Positions 34,305-47,995 of a stretch of 64,000 bases of DNA are shown here, one piece after another. Every line of letters begins with the position of its first letter. Within the stretch, counting starts at the first letter, position 1. The DNA lies in contig OZ029916.1 in the NCBI GenBank assembly GCA_964023275.1, positions 23,909,453-23,973,452 on the forward strand, in the 5' to 3' direction. The stretch comes from Norana najaformis (Eukaryota; Annelida; Clitellata; Crassiclitellata; Hormogastridae). The notes under the pieces are model-generated. The model did not search any database. It saw only the letters and a program-made list of their open reading frames with translations, and was not told the origin of the DNA. Both the position numbers and the translations under genes were made by a program.

Positions 34305-34443
34305 TTGCTGCTGCTGCTGCTGCGGCTGACAGTGAGAGTAGTGATCGTCTATTCGCCGCTACTTGGCGATTGCTCAATGCGCCTCTGCCATGGGGCTCTG
34401 CTGCTGCTGCTGATGCTCCTGCTGCTGCTGCTGCTGCTGCTGA
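34305..34443 (+). repeat. Clustered (CTG)n tracts
   Basis: Six CTG units at 34305 and about twelve, with one GAT and one CTC interruption, at 34397-34443. Confidence 0.95.
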
Positions 34444-34509
34444 ATTCTTAGGCCTGTATTCGTTGTCGCATGGCGTCGTCTGTTATTGGCATCAGAAGAT
34501 GATTGCTTC

Positions 34510-34960
34510 TCGGCCCGATCGACCAGACATTTCACCCTCCTCAATTCCTCATCCTCCTCTAGCTATACATCCTTACTCTACATTCGTTTTTTCCTTGAGT
34601 TGTCATCCTGCTACCTTCAGCCTTCTTCCTCCCTTTACCTCGTTCCATTTCATCCTTTTTATGCTTCCTCCCTCTTTTTTATTACTCCTCACTCTTCATT
34701 TCTGCTCCTCGTCTTTATCCTTCTTTTCTCCTATTCATTTTTCTGTCTCCTATCTTCTTTCTCGCTTTCCCCTTCTCTTTCGTCTTTTATTCTTATACCT
34801 CCTTGATCTTTGCTTCCTCCTGATGCTCCTTCTTTCTCTTAATCCTATTTCTCATTCAGTATTGCCTCTCCATTATTTTCCCACCTTCTTCTGTTTTCTT
34901 TCTCCTCGTTTGTTGTTTCTCCCTCTCATCTTCTTTGTCTTCTTCTTTCCTCCTATGGAA
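34510..34960 (+). repeat. Pyrimidine-rich tract
   Basis: About 450 bases of irregular tcct, ctt and ttc words. The 228-codon frame through it is Leu/Phe/Ser/Pro from composition and not a credible protein. Confidence 0.85.
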
Positions 34961-36907
34961 TGCAGCTGTCTTCCCTCGGGGTTCAGTGTGGAGAGTGTAG
35001 GAAGAAGCACTAGACGATGTCAGCTGTGTGCGATCAGCAAATGCAGCCTGTCATAGCGACTTGCCTAAGGTCCGATTCCTCTGATTGCTACCATCGACCA
35101 CCCATTCACCACTACTATCCGCTCTCCCATAAATCTACTAGAATATACACCGCCCACCCTTGCGTTCATCCATATTTACCCCTTTGTGAATACACTTTCA
35201 GGAAAACACGTCGACCAGTTATAGTGCATACTGGGTGAGGTTTATAAATCGGGCAAAGTGCATCTGTAATACCTGCACCCAAAGCTTACAAGAACTGGGA
35301 TAAATCATATGTACGCCGTTGATATCCTACTTGCTTTTTTTACTGTATGCTACAAAAGGCAGTTCATAGTGAAAGAGTCATTAATATTTCGTCGATATAT
35401 GAAACATCGTAATGACTATATTGATAGTCTGTTATGAATTTGAGTTAACTAAGAAAGTTTGTTCGCTGGTGAAAGTTTACAAAATCTAACCATTCGCATG
35501 AACAGAAGCCTAAATGAAGGCAACACATCCAAGGAAATGTGTTGTCTTGTCTATCTTTTGTGACTTCGAAATGTCAGGCTGAAACACAAGTATCAAAATG
35601 CCTTTGAGAAGCGACAGTACAAAATTAGAACAGACATAGGAGAACAGTTTTAAGTTTTCGCTGAAGCTGATTGCAATCGGTGAAAAACAGTCAGCTCAGG
35701 AAGCATAGGATGAGAAACCATAGACTACAGGATTAGGCGTTGCATGGGCCACTTAAACTAGCGCCGAAATTGTCTGTGCAATCCGCCTCATATGCCCAGA
35801 GATTTACAGAAAACTGTAACGTAATATGGTACACGCTTTATTACTCGTTGATGCCTAAAAAACCGGTGGATTAAGTGATAAAAGACTGTTTCTAGAATAC
35901 ATTTTAGGATATACTGGCACGTGTTGCTTTGCCTGGCGGTTGAAAAATGGTCTTCTGAAACTGTCTTTTGATAGGCCCCACAAGGCGCTATAAAACTGTA
36001 TCATACTTGAAACGTTTACAGTTGTCATTTAAATTTTCCAATGCTCTTCTCATTTCACCCTAACCAACTAATCAAACAGCAAATACTTAAATGTAAATGG
36101 TATACAGTCGGTTGGTATTGCCGGTCCAAAAACCTAGCAAATGACAATTAAACGTTTTCTAAAATTGTCAAGCCCTCAATGCAGCCTTTTGAATTGAAGG
36201 CAGAATGCTTATACATGCAAACGGGGGAGGACCAGTGACCAGAAAGGCCCGATCACAAATTTCAATATCTGGGCGGTGGGCAGACTTAGGCGATGAAAGC
36301 ACAGGAGAATGAGATTTTGACTCTAAATGATTTGGAGCCCTTTTGGCTTTAACTTTGACACGGGTGAATATGCTGCGGAGGTCACACACAGTGGCCTATG
36401 TGGACCTGTGGGAATGACGGTCGACAGTAACTACTGAGGTAATGGAACTTCATTTCATTTGTGAGACAACAACATCGAAGCAATACTGAGACCTACATGA
36501 CAGTGACTTCAGCCATAAATATGTTTTTCCATTGCGTTTTCTCACAGTACACAACGCTGAAAATGTGGCACATAAGCTTATACCAAGACGCTGAGGAAAG
36601 TTAAATTTTATTAGTGTTATCAGTGACGCCGACATAGACTGATGGCTAAGAAGCCATGGTTCACAGTCATTAGAGTTACTTAATATTTTAAAATGGGACA
36701 ATGGTTCTTTCGGCTTCGGTAATTTGTAATTGTACATACTATAGATATTATGTTCTTTCAGCCTCTGTTCGTGACGTTACATAACATTAAAAGTATGGCC
36801 AAAAGGAATGAATGAGGCCTACAACAACGCTTGCATGAATGTAATGTGCAACACATACTTCAACTTACAATACATTAACATACAGTTGAAATGTTATAAT
36901 TTCACAG
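34961..36907. other. No gene seen
   Basis: One ggcgctataaaactg element-tail motif at 35983. Minus frames at 36168-36389 and 36450-36737 are unrecognised and unsupported by splice sites. Confidence 0.45.
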
Positions 36908-36972
36908 CTTAGACGTGCAATTTGATGAGGGCAAACGAAAATATTATGAACCATGTAAGCCGATAGAAAAAG
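36908..36972 (+). CDS. Possible small internal exon
   Basis: An acceptor (ataatttcacag, AG at 36906-36907) and a near-perfect donor (AAAAAG|GTGAGT, GT at 36973) bracket 65 bp encoding LDVQFDEGKRKYYEPCKPIE. The acidic-aromatic VQFDEG..YY pattern is reminiscent of Tudor/PWWP-type strands, which is weak inference. No adjoining exon was found. Confidence 0.3.
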
Positions 36973-37154
36973 GTGAGTTTTCGAAACTTAGGCTCAGTAA
37001 GAGAGTTAGGGACATGAGAAGCAGAGAATTCGACCTGGATACCAGCTACATGAAAGAAGGCGGGCTTAAAAGGCAAGATGTACTCGGGATCGACATACTT
37101 TCTAGAAGACGCTGATCGAAGAGAAGATCGCCCTTCAACAGAGCTACAAGGTGG

Positions 37155-37470
37155 ACCAAGGATGGGTAACCGGACAATTCAGAGTAGGACAATTCGGAAT
37201 GAAAAAGCGGACAATTCGGAATGAAAAAGCGGACAATTCGGAATGAAAAAGCGGACAATTCGGAATGAAAAAGCGGACAATTCGGAATGAAAAAGCGGAC
37301 AATTCGGAATGAAAAAGCGGACAATTCGGAATGAAAAAGCGGACAATTCGGAATGAAAAAGCGGAATGAAAAAGCGAACAATTCGGAATGAAAAAGCGGA
37401 CAATTCGGAATGAAAAAGCGAACAATTCGGAATGAAAAAGCGGACAATTCGGCGCGGACAATTCGGTGTA
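37155..37470 (+). repeat. 22-bp array derived from a MULE terminal inverted repeat
   Basis: About twelve head-to-tail copies of ggacaattcggaatgaaaaagc (37195-37442), one truncated copy at 37361, bordered by ggacaattcagagta on the left and ggcgcggacaattcgg on the right. The right-hand words are the inverse of the element end at 37985-38012. Because 22 is not a multiple of three and the unit has no minus-strand stop, all three minus frames are open and spell the same 22-residue cycle. Confidence 0.9.
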
Positions 37471-37475
37471 CATTA

Positions 37476-37699
37476 TTGCCCACCCAACTTTGCCGAGGTT
37501 AGTAGTCAAACTCCAAAATGAACAGAATATCAATCAAATGAACGTGGAGCGTCTAATTGTAGATGAAGATCCTCCTCTGAGGAAGAAGAAATATCGGGAT
37601 CTGGATCGTCAGTTGCGGAGTGTTGTACTAGATAACGGAAACCGCACATCCACTGATTACTTACGCGGATGCAGCCACAACATTAGCTTATTCGATTAA
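37476..37699 (+). pseudogene. MULE transposase C-terminal fragment
   Basis: The plus strand reads HPTLPRLVVKLQNEQNINQM, then PPLRKKKYRDLDRQL and DYLRGCSHNIS, then stop. From memory this is the C-terminal end of FLYWCH/MULE-type transposases (HPxLxxFIxxLKxEQ...KKKYRDxxxRLxxIVxDYxNR...YLxGIAHN). The DDE catalytic core and zinc-finger head are missing: the terminal-repeat array lies directly upstream where the core should be. This is an internal-deletion derivative that kept only the last ~75 codons and cannot be autonomous. Confidence 0.75.
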
Positions 37700-37830
37700 A
37701 CAAAACATATAGAATTACGTTTTTCAGAAAACTTCTTAAACATTTCGTGCGTGACGTTTTTTAGTTAGCATAGTATTGTGGTAAGATTGCATGGTTGCAA
37801 GCTGCACTTTGTAACGTTTGGCATTATCCT

Positions 37831-37965
37831 GGTATAACATGATTAAATTTCATTAAAACTGAAATGTTAATTCTATGTATGCAAGTAAAAAAATTTCCTG
37901 GTTTAACATGATTAAATTTCATTAAAATTAAAATGTTAATTCTATGTTCGCAAGTAAAACATTCT
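37831..37965 (+). repeat. 69-bp tandem duplication inside the MULE derivative
   Basis: ggtataacatgattaaattt at 37831 recurs as ggtttaacatgattaaattt at 37900; the copies extend to ttctatgt(at/tc)gcaagtaaaa. Few differences, so relatively recent. Confidence 0.9.
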
Positions 37966-37969
37966 CCCG

Positions 37970-38020
37970 CTCCGAAATGTTCACTCCGAATTGTCCGCGC
38001 CGAATTGACCTAGAACCCAG
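37970..38020 (-). repeat. Right terminal inverted repeat of the MULE derivative
   Basis: ccgaattgtccgcgccgaat at 37986 is the inverse of cggacaattcggcgcggaca at 37441. Proposed outer ends are gggtaaccggacaattc (left, 37154) and gaattgacctagaaccc (right). Flanks aaggat and agggat are only a weak target-duplication candidate. Confidence 0.75.
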
Positions 38021-41000
38021 GGATGACAGAAAGGTTAGTAACTGATTTTCACGGGCTTTGTAGAAGAGGATTGCCAGCTTGAAACATTCATTTGTTTGTA
38101 GCATCCGGGTTTGTTAGATTATATTACTTTGGTTTGTTGGTCTTATGGCCCGGGATTGCAAGTAGGAAGAGCAGCAAGGCCTATAAATTAAAAATTAGAC
38201 GTGCAGTTGTACATCCTAAATAAGTTTAACCATCGGCTATTGTTTTTGTATTTATCTGAGAAGAGAGTGGACTTTTATCGCTACTTTGAGGCCTTTCATG
38301 CACTATTTATCCAAACAGCTAATGTGTACGTTGTTTCAATGGATATACAACGGTAACTAGTCTATTGCTTGATCATGTGAAATAACATGACTTTCGGTTT
38401 TGAATTTGAAGCAACAAATCCGCCGCTTATATGTTTATAGCTTACCATGGCGATTGCGTATTTACTGTGACACTGCCACGTGGGTATTTACCAAAATCGC
38501 TAAACAAATCCCTCCCGAAAGGGGATCGGACGGCAAAACGAAGAGAACTCCGTCATTGACCTTGACGGATAGACGCCGTGGCTCCCTCTCGAAGTAGAGA
38601 CATTCGGTCAGTTTCTCACGACGTGGATTCAGCAATTCTGCACCAGCCATCTGGAGTAGTCTCTGTTTACATCACTCACAACAACGTCTCGCTAGACATA
38701 TTTCATATTTGTAGAGCGGCTTAAGACCTATTTGTATCGTCTTGCTTTTGCTGTCTGACCGCTGTCATCCACCCACGCCTACGATTCCTCGCTCACTCGA
38801 TGGAAGTATGGCGTATTAACAAACGTATAACTTATTTACTTTACTTAGTTTGGGAGTCATTGAATTACCATGATTGCCATTAGTAAAATGTAAAAACTAT
38901 TGGCGTTAAAGTTTTGCAATTTTACACGTGTCATTTTGATTTTGCATTTGTTAATTAATGCACATTCTTAGACTCTGAAGTTAAAGAATTGATGAATATT
39001 GAAGTTGAAAGAAGTTGAACTTGAAGAACTTCAAGAATGAAGTTGATTGAGTGCCATTAGCATTCTGGGGACACAGGTGTCTGATGCACATTGCAGACAA
39101 TGATTTTAATACATCTCCGTTCTCTTGAATTTCTTCATAGGCAGATGTTTGTCTTCATGTCTTACCTGTATGTCTCTGTCTCAGTGTTCTGAATTCCACT
39201 GTTGTGTGTGCGTGTCTGGTTGTATCTGCTTTGTTGACAATTTGTATAAAAAGAAAGACCATTTTAGACCAGAGTGAAAGAAAATCGATTAGAGACCGGC
39301 ATTTCAGCAACCTAAATTTGCCAGCCAGTAACAATGGAGAACGGACCATTAAAGTAGCACTTTAGAAATCGAGATGAATACCACTGAAGAGAGAAGAGCG
39401 AGGGACACTGAGGAGGACAAAGCAGAGGATGGAGCAGACGTCGCTTCTACAGATACAAAGCAGAGCTCGGCAAGAATCCCGCAGAAAACCAGCGCTAAAT
39501 TGAGGCGCTATAAAACGCCTTTTCTATGATAATCAACAGGTTCTACCAGCTACGACATTGTTCTGACCGTCGTCGCAAAACAGTATGTTGTCCAAAGTCA
39601 GACCGGGAGAAATAAACATTGTCATTATGCAAACACTTCACGCAACGTAACATGCCTAACAATATAACTTTTCATTTGAGTTTATTGTAAGGTGTTGTAA
39701 GGTATGCTGCTGCATTGTTTAAGGATAATTTCAGAGTAAAACTAAGCTTTAGGGAATTTCATATCTGCCAGGAGTAAAAATTATTCATTCATTTGTGCAA
39801 CACAGTGTGATCTCTATTCGATAGCTGCCTTCTTGGTTTGTAGTACAACGACTGTTGGTTCGAGTCTGCTGAGCAAAAGTCGGTTTGTCGACACTGAAAA
39901 CAGAGTTTGCGCACATTTATATAGTCGCCGAGGACGATACTTTGGTATGCCTTACTGGCGTCAGACTCTGGCTTGGCTGGGTAGCTTAACCTAAATGTTC
40001 ATCTACATGTTAAATTGCTGTTAAACGTTGTTAAGGTCTTTATCTCTGCCAGAAAGCCCGACTCATGAAAAAAATGCTCGCTATGAAACGTTTTGAAAGC
40101 ATCAGTAGACATATTGTAACTATAATTATATACCGCCGCTTCAACAGAAACTAATCAGATGTGATCTATGTGCTAGCCTGAACGATGTTAAATGCTATCT
40201 AGAGCAGAAAGTTCATTAGTTAGCGAGCAATGCTCATATAACTACTGTAGAAGAAAAGTCACAGTAGATGGCTCCGGCACCATTCAACGGATTCTCATTA
40301 AGGGTTTATAGCTGACACCGTGTTGAGAATTCCTAGACCGCTTGGCACCGAGGATGAGGAGCGACATGCAATGTGGGGTCAGAAACCAATCGCTCATTGC
40401 AATTTTCTTACTAAACGAAGATTTCATTCCAGTTGAAATATCAGTAGCAAAGCACGGCTGGTGCTTATAGGCCTACGCCTATTCCTATTAAAACGATTTA
40501 TCGTTTCGAACTGAACTGGCTTAATGGCTTTAACTTCGGACAAAGTTGGAGTAGGTTGCATAAGGTTATGGGATCTTCCGAATGAGGTGCAGTTCATTCC
40601 TCATCTTAAGTAATAGAACATAAAACAACCGAAATTGGATAATGTCTCCCTTAGAATAGTTTTGTGACATAACGCGAAGTCTAGTCGTGGTGCTTGTATG
40701 AATCCGTGTGGTCTAATAATTAATCAATCCGTGGTAGGAACCGACCGCCCTTGATCGATCGATCAATCGAGCCTTACAAAGAGTACGCTGTACATGTTGA
40801 CTCATAAATTATTGCCCATTGTATAAAATCACAACAAAACGTGATGGAATACTTCAGTGCGACATCTATCGAGTGGATTAACTGCTAGAAAATTAGATTA
40901 CTGACCGATGTACTCTCAAAAGAAAGGACGAAAGCACAAACGTGTATTTCTGAAAACAGTTGAGTATTTTCTTGCGGAGTAAACAGTGTATCGTGCACGG

Positions 41001-42037
41001 TAGATTAGAAAATGTATCTATTCATTGGGAGCTATAATATTCCGCAGAGCATGTAATGGAAAAATCCAGAAGTATCCAGCCATCTACATGTATATGGCGC
41101 ATGACATTATGCAGTCGAACATAACGACGTCATGCGCAGCATATAAATAGGCCTACTTTATGTAGATTATATTTATTTTTTAATCTTCTCTATACCACCC
41201 ACAAGTTACGTGATGCCTCTGAACTAAACCTACTGTACAAGACATTCGGACTTCTTTCACTGTTGAAAAAGAAGCAACAAGACTGATGGAAAGACAGTTC
41301 CGGTTAAACAACACGACAATAACAAGCAGTGTATAGAACAATAGTCATTCTTTCTGAACCGTCAGTATCACAAAACAAGCGCTATAAACAGCATTTTGAC
41401 CTGTATGATCCTTAAATATACGTCAAAACTGGTGTCCGTGATGGAATAACAGAATCCTTCTAGCCATACGCGTTAATGAATAATGCGCGTGTAAAGACAT
41501 AAATCCTTGAATAAATAGAGATTTTGTGAATCAGAATTAACGTTCAGAAATGAATGGACATAATACTGATCGTATATTTATAGAGGTCGATTCAGTTTTA
41601 AAAGCAGGTAAATTCGCAATAGACCTTATAAAATCAAGTAACAATTCCAGGAAACCTTATGCAAGTAGGAAACGCATAAGCATAAGTAAATAAGGTTAAT
41701 CTACAAAATTGAATTCAACAATGAAACATAAGCGAAACATAATTACTGAAACCAAAATTAAATTACTAAAAATACGTCTTATATATTATTCGGACACATA
41801 TTATCCTATGCAAACTATTTCACACATTAACGTTTATATATTTATAAATATATGTATGTGTGTGTTATCGTTTGCAAAAAGCGTGTGCGTGCGTGCGTGT
41901 GCTGGTATACATGCGTTGCAATGATTAGCAAAGGTGTCTCTGTATAGAGAGAAGTTTTCAGAACAGCTTTTCTTCAAAAGCATAACGACGCAAGAATTCA
42001 GCCTTCACGCACCTGTTATCCTATCCATTTCTGCGCA
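38021..42037. other. No gene seen; one SINE-like head
   Basis: A B box GGTTCGAGTC at 39857-39866 with tRNA-like context marks a SINE-like remnant (about 39790-39910). A ggcgctataaaacgcc motif at 39502 resembles an element tail. A (GATC)n patch lies at 40754 and a GTGC run at 41881. No exon supported. Confidence 0.45.
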
Positions 42038-42270
42038 GGAAGGCAGACAGACAGGCAGGCATGCAGGCAGACAGATAGACAGACAGACAGATAAACAGAC
42101 AACAAGGCAAGCAGGCAGCTAGACCAGCAGTGAGGCATGAAGAAAAGATGATGTCATTCAGGCAGAAAGTGAGGACAACAGGCAGGCAAGAGTCAGGCAA
42201 GCAGACAGAGAAACAGATAAGTCACCAGGCAGGCATACAGGCATACAGGAAGGCAGTATAAACAAAGAGG
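42038..42270 (+). repeat. GGCA/GACA compound microsatellite
   Basis: Imperfect run of ggca, gaca and gata tetramers, interrupted at 42120-42175. Confidence 0.9.
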
Positions 42271-42699
42271 ATGGAAGGGACCAAGTCGCTAGAACGCCGC
42301 CGCTGAAGCTCCGTTTCGGCATATAAGTCCTATACTGTAGCGCCATCTGCAGCTGGAACTGCAACGCATGCGAGATATTTTTCACGTCGACCGGATAATT
42401 AACTGGACAATTACGGTTGTTATTGTGTGCGACTGGCTTTTGAATCACTCGGTTTAACGATCCCGACAGCAACCGAAACGAAATTATATCATCCGCTTAT
42501 TTGCTTGGACGGAAATGGGTTGCGAAATACAGGCGCGTTCTCTTCTGTTGCTATATAGTCATCGGTAGAAACTACATGATAGTGTCATCCAATCTTCATC
42601 TGATCCGGGGAAATCTACGCGAAATCTTTTATGTGCAGACAGTCTTGCGTTCAACAATTGACGTCATCACTACCCCGGCTATTGCCATTATATAAAATC

Positions 42700-42850
42700 A
42701 TCTGTGTATGCATGTAAGTAACTAAGTAAGTATGTATGTAGGTAGCTAGGTAGGTATTTAGGCATGCATGCATGCATGTACGAATGCATGTATGTATATG
42801 TGTATGCTTGTATGTATAAATATATGCATGTATGTATAAATATATGTGGA
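42700..42850 (+). repeat. Degenerate TATG/GCAT tract
   Basis: Irregular tatg, taag, gcat and tagg words. Followed at 42855-42890 by an inverted element-tail motif (tatatagcgactt...aaagcgct). Confidence 0.85.
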
Positions 42851-42890
42851 TATTTATATAGCGACTTTAGATACCCCCAAAAGCGCTGAC

Positions 42891-43551
42891 CCTGCTGGAT
42901 CGTTGTTATTATTATCAATGTCTTTCTACTTCTACAATAATTCTCATCAATGCCAATCCAGTCTAATCTAAGCTAGCTTAAGATGATCCGATCCGATCCG
43001 ATTCAACTGATTCGATCTGAGGCAACCTATCGGAATTGATCTGAAATCATCCAGAAGCTTTCGCAGCTGAAACAAAACACATGACTTCATTCGATGATCC
43101 CTTAGAGTCAATTGTAAATTAGGGCAAAATCTGGGTCAGTCAGGTCAACAACATCCTTAACTTTCGCTTGCATCAGTAGCAACAATAATAATAGCAGCAA
43201 CAACAGATGCTAAGCTATTGTCTAAACGTCTTTGCCTTGGTTCTGTTGAGGCTGACCAGGTAATGCCATTTCTAAGACTGGTGCCATATCACCTGTAACT
43301 CCCAATAATGCAGCTGTGGCATGATTGTTGTTTTCGTGTATGTTCCTTTCTGCAGATACAAGTATTCACATTTCAACCAATTAATCCGTCAGTTTATTCC
43401 TCCCTCCGTCCTTCCGTCCGTAGTTAATCTATCCATCAATTCATAGTTTTGTAAGCACTACCCTTGATAAACTGCCGACATGTGATCTTTAGCAAGGTAC
43501 CCAGATGTGATTAGGCTGCAGGGCTTAAAGGCTCAGTTGGTGGCAGGACTG
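42891..43551. other. No gene seen
   Basis: A GATCC repeat patch lies at 42985-43005. Otherwise unremarkable. Confidence 0.5.
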
Positions 43552-44150
<599 letters not shown>

Positions 44151-44171
44151 CACCCTCTACTTAAGTCCTTG

Positions 44172-44173
44172 CA

Positions 44174-44238
<65 letters not shown>
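44172..44238 (+). repeat. (CT)n microsatellite
   Basis: Dinucleotide run with a single TTT interruption. Confidence 0.97.
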
Positions 44239-44241
<3 letters not shown>

Positions 44242-45386
44242 CCTCTCGATATCTTTGTCCCCATTCCTCCTTTCTCTCTCCTCTCTCATTTGTTCACGTA
44301 TTTTACCTAGCTGCGTTATATTCCTTCCTTCTTATAAAACTGCGCAGCTGTTCTTATGACCAGAGAAACCATCAGCCTATACACAGCGTATACAGAGAAA
44401 TTCAAATTTCTAGCAACTCAAAATCTGGCTGCTTTTGATGGCAGAGAAAACCTTTCGTTGGAATGATCAACGACACACAGCAGAAGAAGATTTCGGAACA
44501 TTTACCCTCCATCAGAGCTGAATTTATAGAGTGTTTCGCTCAAAGCAATCGCCGAATGTTGCCAGAGTGTAGATGGATGAAGTTTCGACGAAGCCAGAGA
44601 CTGCATTCCTTCTAATGCGCTCTAATAGGAAGATGCTTCCTGGAGTTAGTCTGCTTCGTAGAGAGCTAAGGATGGCCTTGATATTCATGCACATTAAACG
44701 ATAATGGAGAAACCGATTCCTAGACCAACTTGCATCTACTCCGCAGGTCAATTTATAAGGGACATCACAGAATGAAGACGATTCCTGTAAATTCCCGACT
44801 CCGCGGTTTCTCTACACATGTAGCTCGGCCATTTGCTTACCAACGAGCTCCAGCGGACATATTAGACGCCGCCTGGCGGTCAATTTGGGGAACGATGTTT
44901 TCAAGTGGGCGCCGGCTTGATTTAGTCTCCCCAGGGTCGCCAAACGATTTTTTCCAATTAGAGCAGAAGCCCACTGGGTTCAGAGTCTGCGTTACAGCGC
45001 TACCAGGATGACTATTTATCATTTCCAGAGCAAGCTAATTGTGGTATCCTACAGACATGGTGTTTGCAGGTCAATTTGAGATCTTTCAACTTGGCGCACT
45101 ATAAATGCTTACTTATAAACTGTTGCCCAGCTTAATATTAAGCCTCTGATGAGTAGGTGGTATTCAATGATAATTATTTATCCATTACAAATAGGCATTT
45201 TGTATACCCATGTGCATGCATATAAATGTCTAATATAGGCATTACATGGGCATTTCTTTAAATCGTTTAATAAGCTTGACCAGTTACTAGAATTTAATGA
45301 CACTTCGGCCAACAAAACTTGACCACAGACGGAGATTGTCCAAGAAAGAGTTAGAAATACCATCTTAGAGTTCTCTAGCTTTACAG
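44239..45386. other. No gene seen
   Basis: The plus frame at 44730-45011 is 93 codons but its antisense is also open; no motif or splice support. Confidence 0.45.
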
Positions 45387-45440
45387 CCCAAAATTCTTGA
45401 GAACCAACTTATTCAAAGGCGCGAAGAAAGGCAGATGGCA
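45387..45440 (+). repeat. Dispersed repeat, copy 3 of 3
   Basis: Shares tgagaaccaacttattcaaaggcgc with the copies at 1681 and 12435 in diverged form. Confidence 0.4.
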
Positions 45441-47995
45441 ACAGTGGGTGTGGGTGTGGAGTTGCAGCTGCGTGAAATATTAATAGTAGAGAAAGGCTTT
45501 TGCGACAAGTTGTTTTTTTCACCAGTTTTCAGAAACAACACTTTCTTCCACCACAAATGGTAGGTAAGAAGTATACATGTATTGATTTCTTTTGCCCAGA
45601 ATTAAATCTTCTTATTAAATACCATTTTAATTAAATCTTCTTATTAGATTTAGTGAATTTTCCCACACTCCAAAATACAGTCAATAGTTGCCCTGGACAC
45701 AAATGTCTCTATTCTAGACAGGCAGCAGAGCTCCTCTATTATTACTTTTTGTCGCGCCCGTAATGGTGTATAAATCCAGGTGCATCGTGCTGCCATTAGT
45801 TCTGCACTAAGTTAGGAGTTAGAACAAATCCAGGTGGATGGCTGGCGTGTGACAATATTTGCAAAGTGAATCTTTGGTCTCACGTTCATCCATGTGTGAC
45901 CACATCCTTCTGATTGGCCGGCAGGTACACGCCCGTTGCGCGCCAAAACCAATCCAATTTAAATTATTAAAGACTGATTAAGGCATCGGCCTGTTGCCAC
46001 ATCGTTAGAATTCACCGTGCGCAGAAACAAACTAATGACAACATGCGATAACTTAAAGCACCTGCTTCACCCTTGCGCGTATACAACCAATAAAGGCGGT
46101 CTGTGTAGCTCTGACTGTTGAGCCAGAGTATGGATTCTACATACTGTAATAGTATTTGGGAAAAAGTATGCACAACAAGGAATCATAAATCAACTGCTTG
46201 AAATCTAAACCCTTAAGAGAAGTGCTTCATAACATACTGCATTCGTTTGGCCACGGCACTGTTTGACTTCAACTGTGTGTTACCGAAGGACAGTTCTGAA
46301 TGCTTTTTAAATTACCATAAGAACCATTTTGTCTGCACGATTTTGTCAAATGGCTTATGTTGCACTGCAAGACACCCTGTTTGCGTGCTCTAAAACTAAA
46401 CGAGTGTTGATGTTTCTATATATTTCTTTGCTAGTGTAAACCTGACCACTATTTAAATTATATCGCCATAACTAACCTTTGCTGAAGATGATAACAATGA
46501 AAATAGTAACTGACTATATCGGTAATCATTATCGATGTAATGGTTTTGAGTATGCGCATGATCAATCTCTTTCTGCCTAATGCTGACCTTAAGGCGTGTT
46601 CCTCTGCGTTGAGGGATGACTCGGCTGAAACACGAGAACAGCTATCGCACAACCGGGCAACCTGCCCATACAGGTTATATCGCTTATAAATTTTATATGG
46701 TGTAGCAGGATTCGAAGCCAGGACGCAGAAGTTAAAGGCAACTAAATTTTATTTTACAATTTGCCACCCACAAATGCATTTATGTAACTGGCTATTTATA
46801 TAGAGCCTTTTGGAAACCGCACAAAGCCGCAAATGCCTTTCTCAAAAGCATACAAAAAAGTACATTTGATAATTATCGCATAATCCTGATTATGTGACTA
46901 ATCATAAACACGTTCTTTATCATCATAATCTTTTATTCGGTTGTAACTTTGCACACGCGCCTCTTGTATAACTAATGACAAAAATCAACTTCTGCTGACG
47001 AGAGAAGTCATTCGTGTTGCATTGCAAGAGAAAGACTGCATGAAAGACCCACGAGAAATAGTATGATATGCCGATGTCTGCCATGCGATCAGTTTAGCCA
47101 GTTTGAAAGGTCGTGAACTCAACGAAGCGTTGAGACTTTGTGGCGAACATCTGCCTCTGGTAGCTGACTTTGGCCAGATCAGACCTATATTGAGCAATGT
47201 TGTTATATCCATATAAGTTTTCGCAATGCGCAAACTCAAATCCTAAACTTTCAATTATTCTTGATCTTCATGGTACAGATTTGAGTGGTACCCACAACAG
47301 AGTCAAATGAAAGGCAACAAAACCTAAAATCATATCCCCAGACAATGAGCTATTGCAATTAATTAATGAGAAGATGTGCTATTCTATGCTTTGCTAGGTA
47401 ATGTAATGCAATGTATCAAATTAACCATAAACGTCGCAAAAGGTGACACTAGACAGTCGAAAATAAACGGGCAAGTTGTTCATGTCGTCATTTTGACAGT
47501 ATTACCCTATTCCCTCCCTGCATCTCTCCCTACCTCCTCCCTGTCTTCCTTCCTTCCTTGTTTCCTTCCTTTCTTCCTTCCTTCCTTCCTTCCTTCTTTT
47601 TTATACACGAAAGTACGTTAAAAAGTCGAATATGAGGTTTCTTCTCAAGCGTTTCATTCAGTAATTCCTATTTTTATAGCGCTATTATTCATAACTGCGG
47701 TAGATCTTTAACAAAGAATATGATAATAATAACGTATAGTTATGCCTGTAAGATATGAACGCAATAGGCTTAGAATTGTAAATAAAAAAAGATAGGTCTA
47801 AGCTTCTGTGACTTGACAGTGGTATTTTTGTAATTTTTGGAGATGTGGCATTATAATAGAAAGTTTACAACTGTAATAATGCAATGAGTAAATATAATCG
47901 ATTTTTATTACAGTTTCACAAATTTCTGAAAAGATAGAGTACATGACAGTCGTTTGGGGGGGGAGGGACTCTTGCTGGACTGTATGATTGGGCTA
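45441..47995. other. No gene seen; SINE-like head on minus strand
   Basis: The minus strand carries a B-box-like GGCTTCGAATCC at 46719-46708 with tRNA-like context. An element-tail motif lies at 46800, and a TTCC-rich run at 47545-47600. A run of nine G with flanking purines lies at 47955-47970. Confidence 0.45.

Noticed and set aside
34370..35056. 228-codon plus-strand frame starting with an Ala run
   Set aside because: It starts in (CTG)n and continues through a 450-bp pyrimidine tract; no domain, and low complexity throughout.
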